Positions 8,614-19,174 are shown, numbered from the stretch's first letter. The stretch: 64,000 bases of DNA from Sideroxydans sp. (GCA_028710605.1 JAQTTU010000001.1:124001-188000); one strand, 5' to 3'. Translations and numbers: made by a program. Notes: generated from the letters alone by a model not told the origin.

Positions 8614-9702
8614 CTACCGGTCTTCCCACTGCGCGGCAATTCCCCGAAAACGATCCTGCACCCGCTTGAACGCGGCGATGATGTCGGGGTCGAAATGGTG
8701 GCCGCTGTCGCGCTCCAGCAATACGGTGGCGTGCGCGTGCGGCATCGGTTCTTTGTAGCTGCGGCGCGCGACCAGCGCGTCGTACACATCGACCACCGCT
8801 GCCAGCCGCGCTGGCAGCGGGATGGCGGCTCCGGCATGGCCGTCGGGGTAGCCGCTGCCGTTCCATTTTTCGTGGTGGGAGCGCGCGATCTGGCGCGCCA
8901 CTTCAAAGTAATCGCCTTCTTCACCCATGAGTTTGCCCGCCCGCGCCAGCATTTCGTCGCCGCGCAGGGCGTGGGTTTTCATGATGGCGTATTCTTCTTC
9001 GGTCAGCTTGCCCGGCTTGTTCAGGATTTGGTCGGGGATGGCGATTTTGCCCAGATCGTGCAGCGGTGCGGTCTTGGCGATCAGTTCGATGTATTCCTCT
9101 GTCAGCACGTCGGCATATTGCGGCAGGTGCGCCATTTCTTCCGCGAGGATGCGTATGTATTCCTGCGTGCGGCGGATGTGGTTGCCGGTGCATGAGTCGC
9201 GCGATTCGGCCAGCGAAACCATCACCCAGATGGACGCGTTCTGCAAGCGGTTGACGGCGGCGAGCCTGCGATCGACTTCCTGCTGCAACCAGTCATTCTG
9301 GTCTTGCATGAAATCCTGCCACGACTTGACCTGCAACTGGGTGTTGATGCGCGCCATGACGATGGGCGGGCTGATGGGTTTGTGGATGAAATCGACCGCG
9401 CCCAATTTCAGGCCGAGTTCTTCGTCTTCTATGCTGTTCTGTGCGGTCAGGAAAATGACCGGCACGCGCGCGGTGCGCGGGTCGGCTTTCAGGCGGCGAA
9501 TCACTTCGTGGCCGTCCATCTCCGGCATCATGATGTCCAGCAGGATCAGGTTGGGCGGAATGGCAAAGGCCAGCTCCAGCGCTTGGCGGCCACTGTTGGC
9601 CACGCGCACCTGATACTGGTCGCGCAACAGGTTGGCGAGCAGGCCGAGGTTGGCGGGCGTATCGTCCACCACTAGAATCGAAGGGCGTTTAACGTTGCTC
9701 AT
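8614..9702 (-). CDS. Two-component response regulator with HD-GYP domain
   Basis: 362 residues. The N-terminal receiver has VVDD, phospho-acceptor Asp in LLDIMMPEMDG, and KP at the end (about 5-125). The C-terminal HD-GYP domain has HDLGKIAIP, HALRGDEM and HHEKWNGSGYPDG. HD-GYP proteins of the RpfG type hydrolyse cyclic di-GMP. The gene starts 6 bp after the stop of the upstream hybrid kinase, a likely cognate partner whose phosphorelay would gate c-di-GMP breakdown (inference). Confidence 0.93.
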   Translation of the reverse strand: MSNVKRPSILVVDDTPANLGLLANLLRDQYQVRVANSGRQALELAFAIPPNLILLDIMMPEMDGHEVIRRLKADPRTARVPVIFLTAQNSIEDEELGLKLGAVDFIHKPISPPIVMARINTQLQVKSWQDFMQDQNDWLQQEVDRRLAAVNRLQNASIWVMVSLAESRDSCTGNHIRRTQEYIRILAEEMAHLPQYADVLTEEYIELIAKTAPLHDLGKIAIPDQILNKPGKLTEEEYAIMKTHALRGDEMLARAGKLMGEEGDYFEVARQIARSHHEKWNGSGYPDGHAGAAIPLPARLAAVVDVYDALVARRSYKEPMPHAHATVLLERDSGHHFDPDIIAAFKRVQDRFRGIAAQWEDR

Positions 9703-9708
9703 GTTTTT

Positions 9709-12700
9709 TCACGATGGCTTGTTTCCCCGCACCAGCGCCAGCGCATACTCGAAATCGAAATCGTCCAAGGCTTTGCCGATCTTGAGCAGCGTGTGCGTGT
9801 CGAAGATGCCGTCCAGTTCGGATTTTTTTGACTGCCACAGTTCGGTCGCCGAAAAATCCCCTTCCGCCAGCAAGCGTTCCAGTCGGGACAACCACGCCGG
9901 GCGCTCGATGGCGGACAGGATTTGAACTGTTCCGGCGTGTACTTTGTGTGCTTCGGCGACATCGTCGGCGATGTCGAAATGAATTTGCAGGGCGAGCATG
10001 ATCGGTTTCAGTTGCACACTCATGGCCGCCAGCAATTCGCTGCAATCCGCCTGTTGTTTGGCCAGCGCTTTTTCCAGCAGCGCGGCGTGTTCTTCCAGCG
10101 CTGCCGCTCCCAATGTGCCTGCCAGCCCTTTGAAGGTGTGGGCGAATCGTTCCGCTTCCTTCCATTGGCCGGCTTTAATCATGCGCGCCAACTGCCGGTC
10201 GGCATCCGCGTAATCGTTGGTAAACTGGCGCAACAACTTGAGGTAGAACGCGGCCTTGTCCGCCGCGCGCCGCACACCGGAAACCACATTCAACCCCTCG
10301 ATTTCCGGCAACGCCGAGGCATCGCGGTGCTTTGTTGTTGCTCCATAAATCCCCGCCCCCTCATCCCCTCCCCCTTGCAGGGGGAGGGTTAGGGTGGGGG
10401 TAGAAACGCTACCGCCCATCGACTCCACCCCTCCTTCGACAGGCTCAGGACAGGCCAAGCCAGCCTTCCCCCTGCCAGTGGGAAGGAGCGAACTTGAGCG
10501 GAATCCCGCCACTACGGCAAACAGTTCGTCCGGCTCCACCGGTTTGCTCACATGCGCGTTCATGCCCAGCACTTTGCAGCGCTCGCGCTCTTCGGTCATG
10601 GCGTGCGCGGTCATGGCAATGACGGGCAGGCGGAAGTGGCGCGGATCGGCGCGCAGGCGGCGGGTCGCCTCGTAGCCGTCCATCACCGGCATCTGCAAGT
10701 CCATCAGCACCACGGCATAGTAGCCATCCGGCTGTTTTTCCAGACAGGCCAGCGCTTCTTCGCCATGCTGCGCCACATCGACCTGCGCGCCTTTCGATTC
10801 CAGCAATTCGACCGCCAGTTGCTGGTTGATCAAATTATCTTCGACCAGCAGGATGCGCATGCCGTCCAGGTTGTGCTTGGCGGAGCGATTGTTGTTTTGG
10901 TTCGCCTCGACGGCATCGCCGCCGGTCAGTTCGCGCAGCAGTTCGCGCAGCGCTTCGGGCAACACCGGCTTGTTCAGGAAGCGCGAAGCGCCCAGTTTCT
11001 GCGCGACTTCGTACATATTGTCGGAATCGTAGGCGGAGACGATGACGGGCATGGGCGGATAGCGCAGTCCCAGAGTTTGCATGCGTTTGAGCACCTGCGC
11101 CCCGTCCATGCCGGGCATGACCCAGTCCAGCAACAGCAAGCTGAACGGGTTGTCCTCGCGCTCCGCCTGCTCGATGGCGGCCAGCGCTTGCTCGCCCGAG
11201 GCCGCCATCTCGACACCGGGCTGGCGACGCGTCGCACCCACGCGCAAAGCGCGCAACAACTCGACCAGCACGGTGCGCGCTTCCTGCCGGTCATCCACCA
11301 CCAGCACGCGCAGCCTGTCGCTTCCTTTCAGCACTGCCGGTTGCGCTTCTGCCGCAGGCACCAGCGGAAAGACGGCATCGAAAAAGAAGGTGGAGCCCGC
11401 GCCTTGCTTGCTCTCGACCCAAATTTTGCCGCCCATCAATTCGATCAGTTTTTTGCTGATCGCCAGACCGAGACCGGTGCCGCCGTACTTGCGCGTGGTC
11501 GAACCGTCGGCCTGGGTGAATTCCTGGAACAGTTGCCCGACCTGCTCTTCAGTCATGCCGATGCCGGTGTCGCTGATGGCGAAGCGCAACTTGAGCGCAT
11601 CGCCCATGCGCTGTTCGATGCGCACGGCGACTTTGACGTGCCCCTGATGCGTGAATTTGACCGCGTTCGCCAGAATGTTGGTAATGACCTGCCCCAGCCG
11701 CAGCGCGTCGCCCATCAGCGCGTTGTTCTTGTCGAGCAAGGTGGGCTCGGACAAATCCAGCAATAGTTCGATCTCGTTTTCGTGCGCTTTCTGGCGCAAC
11801 ATCGCCAGCGAATTGCCCACCACATCCTCCAGGCGGAAACGCCCCAGCTCCAGATCGAGCTTGCCCGCTTCCACTTTGGAAAAATCCAGAATGTCGTTGA
11901 TAACACCCAGCAGCGATTTGCCCGCATTGTGGATTTTGCCGACGTAATCGCGCTGGCGCGGATTGAGGTCGGTCTTCAGCGCCAGATAGGCCATGCCGAT
12001 GATGGCGTTCATCGGCGTGCGGATTTCGTGGCTCATGTTGGCGAGAAACATCGACTTGGCGCGGGTGGCTTCTTCCGCGCGCCGGTTGGCTTCTTCCAGT
12101 TCCTGCTGCACTTGCTGGCGCAGCATGATGTCCTGCTCGATGGACTCGGCCATGCTGTCGAACGTCGAACCGAAGGTCACCAGATCCGCCACCGTCAACT
12201 CGTTGCCGGAAGCCGCCTCCGCTCCACCCTTGGTGCGGATGGAATAATCGCCCAGCGCCAAACGCCCCGCCGCCTTGGACAACGCCTCGATCGGCTGCAA
12301 CACACGGCGGCGGATCACCCGCGATGCGACCAGCACCAGCGCGAAAGTGAACAGCAGGCTGGCCAGCGCCAGCACGATCCAGCGCTGGATATATTTCACC
12401 TGCTGCGCCACGGCGGCGGCGGTGCGCTCATCCACCATGGAGCCCAGTTCGGCCACGGATTGGGCGAGATCGGATTTGTACCGGTTGTATTGCTGGCTGT
12501 GCAACTGCTGGTTGGCGAAATCCCGTTGCGGCTTGCCTTGTGCGACAAACGCCCCGGCCAGCGGATCATACCGCCCCTGCGTGGCGGCGAAGGCGATTTG
12601 CTCGACCTGTTTCATGGCCTCGGTGGCGGCAAAAATCTTGGCCAGCACATCGAATTCCTCATCGCTGAAACCCTGCGCTTTCATGCGCTGCACCAGCGAG

Positions 12701-13059
12701 CGGCGCTCGCCGTTCTGCGGGAATTGCGGCTGTATCTCGTCGGCCACCGCCATCTCCCAATAGGTGGCGGGCTCGTAGTTTTCGGGTGGAGATTTATCGC
12801 CCTGGCGGATCGCCAGAATATCGTCGTAAAACGTCAGATAGCGCGCCTGACCGCTGCTGGCGTAAGCTCTGGCGAGGCTGGTCAGCGCCCCGGTTTCCTG
12901 CTGCAACTCGCCGACCGTATGCAGCGCGCGTTGCCGCTGTTCCTGCATGTTCCGCAGGCCGGAATAACCGTGCTGAACCATTATCAGAAACAGGGCGGTG
13001 GCACCCAGCGCAAGCATCACTTCCAGCGAAAACAACAGGGAAAACCGTTTTAATTTCAC
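9709..13059 (-). CDS. BarA-like hybrid sensor histidine kinase with two receivers and HPt
   Basis: 1116 residues from a GTG start; the nearest ATG would remove the first membrane helix. Order: N-terminal TM helix, periplasmic segment, second TM and HAMP (about 200-310), HisKA with [14 protein letters not shown] (about 345), HATPase with DTGIGM and GTGLGLAIS, receiver 1 ([13 protein letters not shown]), receiver 2 ([12 protein letters not shown]), and a C-terminal HPt domain with [12 protein letters not shown]. Between receiver 2 and HPt an in-frame palindromic repeat has lengthened the linker. It probably phosphorylates the HD-GYP regulator downstream. Confidence 0.93.
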   Translation of the reverse strand: MKLKRFSLLFSLEVMLALGATALFLIMVQHGYSGLRNMQEQRQRALHTVGELQQETGALTSLARAYASSGQARYLTFYDDILAIRQGDKSPPENYEPATYWEMAVADEIQPQFPQNGERRSLVQRMKAQGFSDEEFDVLAKIFAATEAMKQVEQIAFAATQGRYDPLAGAFVAQGKPQRDFANQQLHSQQYNRYKSDLAQSVAELGSMVDERTAAAVAQQVKYIQRWIVLALASLLFTFALVLVASRVIRRRVLQPIEALSKAAGRLALGDYSIRTKGGAEAASGNELTVADLVTFGSTFDSMAESIEQDIMLRQQVQQELEEANRRAEEATRAKSMFLANMSHEIRTPMNAIIGMAYLALKTDLNPRQRDYVGKIHNAGKSLLGVINDILDFSKVEAGKLDLELGRFRLEDVVGNSLAMLRQKAHENEIELLLDLSEPTLLDKNNALMGDALRLGQVITNILANAVKFTHQGHVKVAVRIEQRMGDALKLRFAISDTGIGMTEEQVGQLFQEFTQADGSTTRKYGGTGLGLAISKKLIELMGGKIWVESKQGAGSTFFFDAVFPLVPAAEAQPAVLKGSDRLRVLVVDDRQEARTVLVELLRALRVGATRRQPGVEMAASGEQALAAIEQAEREDNPFSLLLLDWVMPGMDGAQVLKRMQTLGLRYPPMPVIVSAYDSDNMYEVAQKLGASRFLNKPVLPEALRELLRELTGGDAVEANQNNNRSAKHNLDGMRILLVEDNLINQQLAVELLESKGAQVDVAQHGEEALACLEKQPDGYYAVVLMDLQMPVMDGYEATRRLRADPRHFRLPVIAMTAHAMTEERERCKVLGMNAHVSKPVEPDELFAVVAGFRSSSLLPTGRGKAGLACPEPVEGGVESMGGSVSTPTLTLPLQGGGDEGAGIYGATTKHRDASALPEIEGLNVVSGVRRAADKAAFYLKLLRQFTNDYADADRQLARMIKAGQWKEAERFAHTFKGLAGTLGAAALEEHAALLEKALAKQQADCSELLAAMSVQLKPIMLALQIHFDIADDVAEAHKVHAGTVQILSAIERPAWLSRLERLLAEGDFSATELWQSKKSELDGIFDTHTLLKIGKALDDFDFEYALALVRGNKPS
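10357..10490. repeat. Palindromic repeat inserted in frame in the hybrid kinase
   Basis: A 'CTCCCCCTTGCAGGGGGAGGG' family element lies in the linker between receiver 2 and HPt. A second repeat type (ccttcgacaggctcaggac, about 10433-10451) is nested in its loop. Both are read through in frame ([13 protein letters not shown] and PEPVEG in the protein). Confidence 0.85.
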
Positions 13060-13172
13060 AAAAATATTCCCGTCGTAAAAGCGGCATGGGTGAGACGCGG
13101 GGCAGGTGCGTCAGCGCGGACTGCGGACAATTCCGGCGCGGGCGCAAAGCATGCCCGACATGCAAGCTTGAA

Positions 13173-13676
13173 TCAAGCGGCCTTCCACACCTTCCACCAA
13201 CTCTTGGAGTTGGTCATGCGCGACATCTCGGCAGATGCTTCGATCTCCCAATCGTCAACCGCAAACCCGGCCTGACGCAAGGCGGCGCTGTATTTCATGT
13301 CCGCGCCCTGAATATGTTCCCTGAGCCAGGTTTTGAGGAAACTCAGCATTTCGAAATAGATCGGCTTCTCTTCCAGCAGATATTTCTTGGTGAGCGAGTC
13401 CAGCTTTTCAATCAATTTGCGGTGCTCTTCGATATGCGCATCGAGGTCTTTGTATTTCGCCTCGCGCATCAAGCGCTCCTCCTGCGAGAAGTGGGTCTGG
13501 GTATAGCACATCAGCGCATCCAGTATGCCGGCAATGGCGCTGTCGCCTTCGCGCTTGGACACCGCGATGAACAGGCGGTTGAGGATGTTGACCAATTCCT
13601 TGTGCTGGTCGTCTATCGCCTGAATGTGCACGCTGTAGTCGGGCAACCACTTGAAAAATACTTCTTCGTTAGACAT
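13173..13676 (-). CDS. Bacteriohemerythrin
   Basis: 167 residues. A four-helix diiron oxygen-binding protein of the hemerythrin family: the spaced ligands appear as DDQHKEL, THFSQEE, HIEEH and REHIQGAD, matching the H-HxxxE-HxxxH-HxxxxD pattern. It has a strong GGAGGT Shine-Dalgarno. The C-terminus is about 30 residues longer than minimal hemerythrins. Its place between kinase genes suggests oxygen delivery or sensing linked to taxis or c-di-GMP signalling, which is inference. Confidence 0.95.
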   Translation of the reverse strand: MSNEEVFFKWLPDYSVHIQAIDDQHKELVNILNRLFIAVSKREGDSAIAGILDALMCYTQTHFSQEERLMREAKYKDLDAHIEEHRKLIEKLDSLTKKYLLEEKPIYFEMLSFLKTWLREHIQGADMKYSAALRQAGFAVDDWEIEASAEMSRMTNSKSWWKVWKAA

Positions 13677-13898
13677 ATAAACCTCCGAAAGATAAATGTC
13701 AGCCTCGAAAATTATTACGATTGGACTTGTCGTTCATCGAGTCCCGCTCAAAACATGAACGGTCGAATTGACAATCCGGTTTTATGCAAGTTTCATATAA
13801 ATTGCACTCTAACCAACATCCAGAAAGACATAAATGGTCTATAAAGACCAGATAGATTTCCTTGGAAATTCGTAACTTAACTGGTTAAATTACCCGTC

Positions 13899-14513
13899 AT
13901 GACCCCTACACGAATTTTATTGATCGACGACCATGCCATGTTTCGCACCGGGCTGCGTCTGGTGCTTGAAGCCGGAAAGCCGGGCGCGGAGATATTCGAG
14001 GCCGCCTCTCTGGATGAAGCGACAGGCAGTGCGCCGGGCAATCTGGATGTGGTGTTGCTGGATATTCACCTGAACGGGCTTAACGGGCTGGAATGTATCG
14101 CGCCTATCCAGCGAAAATGGCCGCTGGTACCCATTCTGATGCTGTCTTCGCAGGATGAACCGGAAACCGTGGATACGGCGCTCTCGCGCGGCGCGGCAGG
14201 CTTTATTTCCAAGGCCGAAACCGCAGAAAGAATCGTTGAAGCGATCAATCTGGTATTGCGCGGCCACTTCTCCGGGAAATTTTCCGGCCTGTCGCCGGAA
14301 GCCAACCGCACCAGCCAGCGGCGGCTGACCCCGCGCCAATGCGAAGTGCTCAATCTGCTGCACCAGGGACTCTCAAACAAGCTCATCGCCCGTCAACTTG
14401 AACTCTCGGACAACACCGTGCGCAGGCACGTGCAGGACATTCTGGAATATCTCCATGTATCGAGCCGCGCCGAAGCGGTATTTGCGGCGCGCAACCAAGG
14501 TTTAATCGGATAA
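13899..14513 (+). CDS. NarL/LuxR-type response regulator
   Basis: 204 residues. Receiver domain with LLIDDHAMFRTGLRLVL and phospho-acceptor in VVLLDIHLNGLNG (about 52), then a LuxR helix-turn-helix (LTPRQCEVLNLLHQGLSNKL; DNTVRRHVQDIL). The next gene, a hybrid kinase, starts 1 bp after its stop, so the two are coupled. The 222-bp spacer on its left is shared with the divergent bacteriohemerythrin gene. Confidence 0.93.
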   Translation: MTPTRILLIDDHAMFRTGLRLVLEAGKPGAEIFEAASLDEATGSAPGNLDVVLLDIHLNGLNGLECIAPIQRKWPLVPILMLSSQDEPETVDTALSRGAAGFISKAETAERIVEAINLVLRGHFSGKFSGLSPEANRTSQRRLTPRQCEVLNLLHQGLSNKLIARQLELSDNTVRRHVQDILEYLHVSSRAEAVFAARNQGLIG

Positions 14514-14514
14514 A

Positions 14515-16278
14515 TTGAGAAGCAATCCGTTGCATTTATCTGCCCCCCGCATTCTGGCGGAACAGTTGCGGCTGCTGCTGGGCAATGTGGGCAGTTCGGT
14601 CATCCCCGCTTTTCTGCTGGCATTGCTGATGGTGTGGGTGTTGTCCAACGACAGCAATACCCTGTATTTGAACCTCTGGTGCGCGGCAGTAATCCTCTCC
14701 AAGCTGGCCGGTTACCTGCATGCGCGTTACCGTCTTGCCCGCGATATTCCGCCGGGACAAACGCGGCGCGTGGTGCGGGAACTCATCATCCTGAATCTGC
14801 TGGATGGCGCGCTGTGGGGCGCGCTGGCCTGGGCCACGCTGGACACGTCCGGCCTGGCGGGCAGCATTCTGGTGGTATCGGTGATCGCGGGCATTGCGGG
14901 CAGTTCGATGTCGCTGCTGTCGCCGGTGTTGCCGGTATTCATCGTGTTTGCCATCGCCGAGTTGTGCGCCATAGTCTCGAAAGTCTGGCTGCTGGGCGAT
15001 CCGGCCTACAACGCATTGGGCGTGGCCGGAATTTTTTATATCGCCACGCTGATCGGACAGGCGCGCAACAGCGCCCGGGCAGCGCGCACAGCCATCGAAC
15101 TGCGCTTCGAAAAAACCGGATTGGTGGAACAGTTGCTCGCGGAAAAAACCATTGCCGAACAGGCGCGGCGCGAAGCCGAAGAGGCTTATGCCGCCAAATC
15201 CAAATTCCTCGCCGCCGCCAGCCACGATCTGCGCCAGCCCATCCACGCCCAGGGTTTGTTTCTCGACGTGCTGTCGCACACCGAACTGAGCAACCGCCAG
15301 CGCAAATTGCTGGCTCACGTGTGTGCCGCCAGCGATGCATCCGCCGAAATGCTCAACACCCTGCTCGATTTTTCGCGCATCGAGGCCGGGGTGATCGAAC
15401 CCAAAATGCAGGCATTCCGCATGCAGCCGCTGCTCAACAAAATCGAACGCGAATTCGAGCAGCAGGCCGATGCCAAAGGTCTGGCCTACCGCTCGCGCGA
15501 AACCGCGCTGGTGGTGCATTCCGACCCGGCATTGATCGAAATCATTTTGCGCAATCTGGTATCCAACGCGATCCGCTACACCGCGCACGGCGGAGTGCTG
15601 GTGACTTGCCGCAAACACGGCGGGCAGGCTGTGCTGGAAGTCCGGGACACGGGCATCGGCATCGCCCAGTCGCAACAGCGCGAAGTGTTCCGCGAGTTCC
15701 ACCAGTTGGGCAACCCCGAACGCGACAGGCGCAAAGGCTTGGGGCTGGGGCTCGCCATCGTCAACGGTCTGGCGCGCAGGCTGGACCACAAACTGGCTTT
15801 GCTTTCCGCGCCGCAACGCGGCAGCGTATTCCGCCTGTCATTACCCATCGCCAGCCTGCTTCCGGCCGAAGAACGGGGAACGGAACAATTCAAAATGCAA
15901 ACGCTCAATATGCGCGTGCTGGTGGTAGAGGATGACGCGGCCGTACGCACGGGCATGCGGCATCTGTTGCGCGATTGGGGCTGCGAGTGCGAGGCGGTGG
16001 ATTCCATCGAAGAGGCGCTCGATGTGGCGCGCACGCTCAAGCCCGATGCGGTCGTCAGCGATTACCGCCTGCGCGAACATCGCACCGGACTGGAGGCCAT
16101 CGCCGCCTTGCGCCAATTGCTGGGAGCCAGCCTGCCCGCGCTGCTGATTACCGGCGACACCGCGCCGGACAGGTTGCGCGAAGCGCAGGCCGGCGGCATA
16201 CCGCTGCTGCACAAACCCGTTTCGCCGGACCATCTGTATAGTGAGCTGGTGAAAGTGCTTCAACTTGAACCCGGATAA
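14515..16278 (+). CDS. Membrane hybrid histidine kinase with C-terminal receiver
   Basis: 587 residues from a TTG just after the preceding stop; no in-frame ATG keeps the first membrane helices. About six TM helices (25-190), a coiled segment, HisKA with ASHDLRQPIHAQGLF (about 240), HATPase with NAIRYT, DTGIGI and GLGLGLAI, and a C-terminal receiver with VVSDYRLREHRTG as the phospho-site region. The kinase core is closely duplicated in the next gene. The N-terminus lacks an obvious ligand domain, so the signal may be membrane or quinone related (inference). Confidence 0.9.
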   Translation: MRSNPLHLSAPRILAEQLRLLLGNVGSSVIPAFLLALLMVWVLSNDSNTLYLNLWCAAVILSKLAGYLHARYRLARDIPPGQTRRVVRELIILNLLDGALWGALAWATLDTSGLAGSILVVSVIAGIAGSSMSLLSPVLPVFIVFAIAELCAIVSKVWLLGDPAYNALGVAGIFYIATLIGQARNSARAARTAIELRFEKTGLVEQLLAEKTIAEQARREAEEAYAAKSKFLAAASHDLRQPIHAQGLFLDVLSHTELSNRQRKLLAHVCAASDASAEMLNTLLDFSRIEAGVIEPKMQAFRMQPLLNKIEREFEQQADAKGLAYRSRETALVVHSDPALIEIILRNLVSNAIRYTAHGGVLVTCRKHGGQAVLEVRDTGIGIAQSQQREVFREFHQLGNPERDRRKGLGLGLAIVNGLARRLDHKLALLSAPQRGSVFRLSLPIASLLPAEERGTEQFKMQTLNMRVLVVEDDAAVRTGMRHLLRDWGCECEAVDSIEEALDVARTLKPDAVVSDYRLREHRTGLEAIAALRQLLGASLPALLITGDTAPDRLREAQAGGIPLLHKPVSPDHLYSELVKVLQLEPG

Positions 16279-16286
16279 ACCACTCG

Positions 16287-16386
16287 CTCCTTCCCCCTTG
16301 CAGGAGGAAGGTTGGGATGGGGGTAGCGTTATGGAACGGTAGCGTTTCCACCCCCACCCTAACCCTCCCCCTGCAAGGGGGAGGGG
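16287..16386. repeat. Palindromic repeat, 'CTCCTTCCCCCTTGCAGG' family
   Basis: A 100-bp inverted element of G/C tracts with the cctaaccctccccctgcaag arm. Copies lie at 31732-31830 and, in frame, at 49069-49167 and 10357-10490; a related copy is at 53741-53836. Confidence 0.9.
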
Positions 16387-16454
16387 ATATTTCGGTTTAA
16401 GGAATATTTGCCGAAGCATTCATTGACCGCATCCTGCAGGAGCAGCAAAAAGTC

Positions 16455-18944
16455 ATGATCCATATCTTGCACAAAGCATCCCGCCCTGCCGACATCCGCA
16501 GACACCTGTTCCGGGATGTCGGCATCATTGCAGTTGCCGCGTTGCTGATCGTCGGCAGCACGCTGGTCTGGGTGGCGGATGACGAATACCGGCAAACACA
16601 AGAGTCGGAGTACCGCCTGCTCGAAGCCCACGCGCGCAATGCCGACACACAGATTGCCGACACTTTGGACAGCATCAACCACTTGCTTGGCCATCTTGCT
16701 CAGGAGCGGCTGCGCAACCGCCTGCAAAGCGGCAATGCCTTCGCCGTGGAGCTGGGCCGCCACTGGAAGGATATTCCCGAAACCGGCACGATATTCGTGG
16801 CCGATGCCGCCGGGCGTATCCAGAGCACCACCGATGCGGTGTTAAGCGGGTGGGACGTTTCGCGCGCTCCCTTCTTTACCGTGCAGCGCGATCAAGCGCG
16901 AAAAACCAGACTGTTCGTCTCGCGCCCATACAAATATTTTCCCGGTGCCGCAACTGTGGTGTTCAGCTTGCCCGTTGTCGATGCCAAGCACAAATTTGCA
17001 GGTATCGTGGGGCTCACCGCCGGCTTTGCGTTCTTTCCCCGGATCTTGCAAACCATCAACCCCGACGACTCCGCCAGCATGTCCGTTATTTTCAATCACG
17101 ACGGCGATTTGCTGTATCGCCGCAGTGAACCGGAGAAATATTTCGGCACCAACATTGTCACGGTGAGCACGGTATTCCGCGAGCATCTCAGCTCCGGCGG
17201 AAGCGTGACGCGACACATCGCGCCTTCCGCCTTTGACGGCAAGCCACGCCTGTTTCTGGTGCGGGACGTGGGCGATAGCGGCCTCGGACTGATTCTTTCG
17301 CGGCGAATGAGCGAAGTACTGGCGGTGTGGAAACGCAATGTGGCGATTTATGCGCTGATCTTTTTGTTCTCGCTGGTGGTGGTCATCTCGCTCGCCATCG
17401 CCGCCGCGCGCCGCAAACAGTCAGAGGATGCGCAAATCGAATCGCTGAACCGCCTGAAAAAAATCGCAGGACAAGTGCCTGGCGTGGTCTTCCAGTTTCG
17501 TCTTCATCCCGACGGGCATTTCAGCATCCCTTTCGCCAGCGAAGCTATACAAGAGATATTCCAGGTCAGCCCGCAACAGGTGCGCGAGGATGCAAGCAAG
17601 GCCATTTCCATCATCCACCCGGACGATTACCCGGCGGTGATTGCCCATATCCGGCAATCGGCGAAAGAGCTATCGCCGTGGCAGCAGGAATTCCGCGTGA
17701 AGTTTGCCGACGGCACCGTGCACTGGATGTTCGGCAACGCGCTGCCGCAGCAGGAAGCGGATGGCTGCGTGCTGTGGCACGGCTTCATCACCAACATTTC
17801 CGAGCGCAAACGCATGGAAGGCGACCTCGTTGCGGCGAAGCGGCAGGCGGAGTCTGCCAACCTCGCCAAGTCCAGATTTCTCGCCGCCGCCAGCCACGAC
17901 CTGCGTCAACCCATCCACGCGCAAGGCTTGTTTTTGGGCGTACTGGCACGCACCGAACTCAACGCCTACCAGCGCGAGGTGCTCGCCAACGCCACCGCCG
18001 CATCCAGATCATCGGTGGAAATGCTCAACACTCTGCTCGATTTTTCACGCATCGAGGCGGGAGTCATCAAGCCCAAGGTGCAAGCGTTTTACATGCAGCC
18101 ATTGCTCAACAAAATCGAGCGCGAATTCGAGCAGCAAGCCGATGCAAAAGGTCTGGCCTACCGCTCGCGCGAGACCGCAATTGCGGTGCAATCGGATCCG
18201 ATGCTGGTGGAGCTGATCCTGCGCAATCTGGTTTCCAACGCGATCCGCTACACCGTGCGCGGCGGGTTGCTGGTCACTTGCCGCAAACGCGGCGAGCATG
18301 CCGTACTCGAAGTCTGGGACACAGGAATCGGCATCACCCCCGAACACCAGCGCGAGGTGTTTCAGGAATTTCACCAGTTGGGCAACCCTGAGCGCGACAG
18401 GCAAAAAGGCTTGGGCTTGGGGCTGGCTATTGCAGAAGGTTTGGCGCGAACGCTAGTCCATGAACTGACGTTGGTTTCCACACCGCAACGCGGTAGCGTG
18501 TTCCGTCTCACGCTGCCCATCGCCAGCGAAGCGCCAGTCGCAACCTCAGGCACGACTCAACACAAGAACCAGAAGTTGAATGCACGTGTCCTGGTCATTG
18601 ACGACGATGAAGCCGTGCGCAGCGGGATGCGCCATCTGTTGCGCAACTGGGGCTGCGAATGCGAGACGGCGGAATCCATCGAAGAAGCGCTTGCGCTGGC
18701 GCGCATTCACGCACCGGACGTGGTCATCAGCGATTACCGTCTGCGCGAACAGCGCACCGGGTTGGAGGCCATCGCCGCCCTGCGCGGCTTGCTGGGGAAT
18801 GCCCTGCCCGCGCTGCTGCTCACCGGCGACACCGCACCGGACACCTTGCGCGAAGCCCAGACCAGCGGCATCGCGCTGCTGCACAAACCCGTATCGCCCG
18901 GCAAGTTGTATCGCGGGCTGGTGGCGGCTATCGAAACGAAATAA
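16455..18944 (+). CDS. Hybrid histidine kinase with periplasmic sensor, PAS and receiver
   Basis: 829 residues. An N-terminal TM helix (about 20-40), a Cache-like periplasmic domain (about 45-290), a second TM (about 295-315), PAS (about 335-450, ending NISERKRMEGDL), HisKA with ASHDLRQPIHAQGLF, HATPase with DTGIGI and GLGLGLAI, and a receiver (VVISDYRLREQRTG). From HisKA to the C-terminus it is nearly the same as the preceding kinase, so the pair arose by duplication of the core with different sensors. Both may feed the NarL-type regulator at 13899. Confidence 0.92.
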   Translation: MIHILHKASRPADIRRHLFRDVGIIAVAALLIVGSTLVWVADDEYRQTQESEYRLLEAHARNADTQIADTLDSINHLLGHLAQERLRNRLQSGNAFAVELGRHWKDIPETGTIFVADAAGRIQSTTDAVLSGWDVSRAPFFTVQRDQARKTRLFVSRPYKYFPGAATVVFSLPVVDAKHKFAGIVGLTAGFAFFPRILQTINPDDSASMSVIFNHDGDLLYRRSEPEKYFGTNIVTVSTVFREHLSSGGSVTRHIAPSAFDGKPRLFLVRDVGDSGLGLILSRRMSEVLAVWKRNVAIYALIFLFSLVVVISLAIAAARRKQSEDAQIESLNRLKKIAGQVPGVVFQFRLHPDGHFSIPFASEAIQEIFQVSPQQVREDASKAISIIHPDDYPAVIAHIRQSAKELSPWQQEFRVKFADGTVHWMFGNALPQQEADGCVLWHGFITNISERKRMEGDLVAAKRQAESANLAKSRFLAAASHDLRQPIHAQGLFLGVLARTELNAYQREVLANATAASRSSVEMLNTLLDFSRIEAGVIKPKVQAFYMQPLLNKIEREFEQQADAKGLAYRSRETAIAVQSDPMLVELILRNLVSNAIRYTVRGGLLVTCRKRGEHAVLEVWDTGIGITPEHQREVFQEFHQLGNPERDRQKGLGLGLAIAEGLARTLVHELTLVSTPQRGSVFRLTLPIASEAPVATSGTTQHKNQKLNARVLVIDDDEAVRSGMRHLLRNWGCECETAESIEEALALARIHAPDVVISDYRLREQRTGLEAIAALRGLLGNALPALLLTGDTAPDTLREAQTSGIALLHKPVSPGKLYRGLVAAIETK

Positions 18945-18963
18945 GCCAGCGAATCCCCCCTTC

Positions 18964-19127
18964 TATTGATCCGGCCAGATTATGTTTGAACTCGGAAGAC
19001 CATTACACCCCAACCCCTCCCAGCCTCCCCTTATCAGGGGAGGAGCAGACTCTGCTCTCCCCCTGATAAGGGGGAGTTGGAGGGGGTTTGATTCTCATAC
19101 TTCAAACTTCACTTGGCCGGATCAATA
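18964..19127. mobile_element. 164-bp MITE-like element, copy 1
   Basis: Bounded by perfect 14-bp terminal inverted repeats TATTGATCCGGCCA. Subterminal tgtttgaa/ttcaaac arms flank a G/C-tract palindrome with the centre gcagactctgc. A near-identical copy of the same length lies at 37143-37306. It has no coding capacity. With the next repeat it fills most of the 421-bp gap between genes. Confidence 0.8.
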
Positions 19128-19174
19128 ATTCCATTTCCAGATTAATAGATAAATCAAATTCCTACTGCTACCAG

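Noticed and set aside
11782-13053. Long plus-strand frames opposite the large hybrid kinase
   Set aside because: Shadow frames of a conserved kinase; composition dominated by Arg, His, Gln and Ala.
13877-13888. TTAACTGGTTAA near-palindrome before the NarL-type regulator as an operator
   Set aside because: Short, AT-rich and not repeated; chance is a sufficient explanation.
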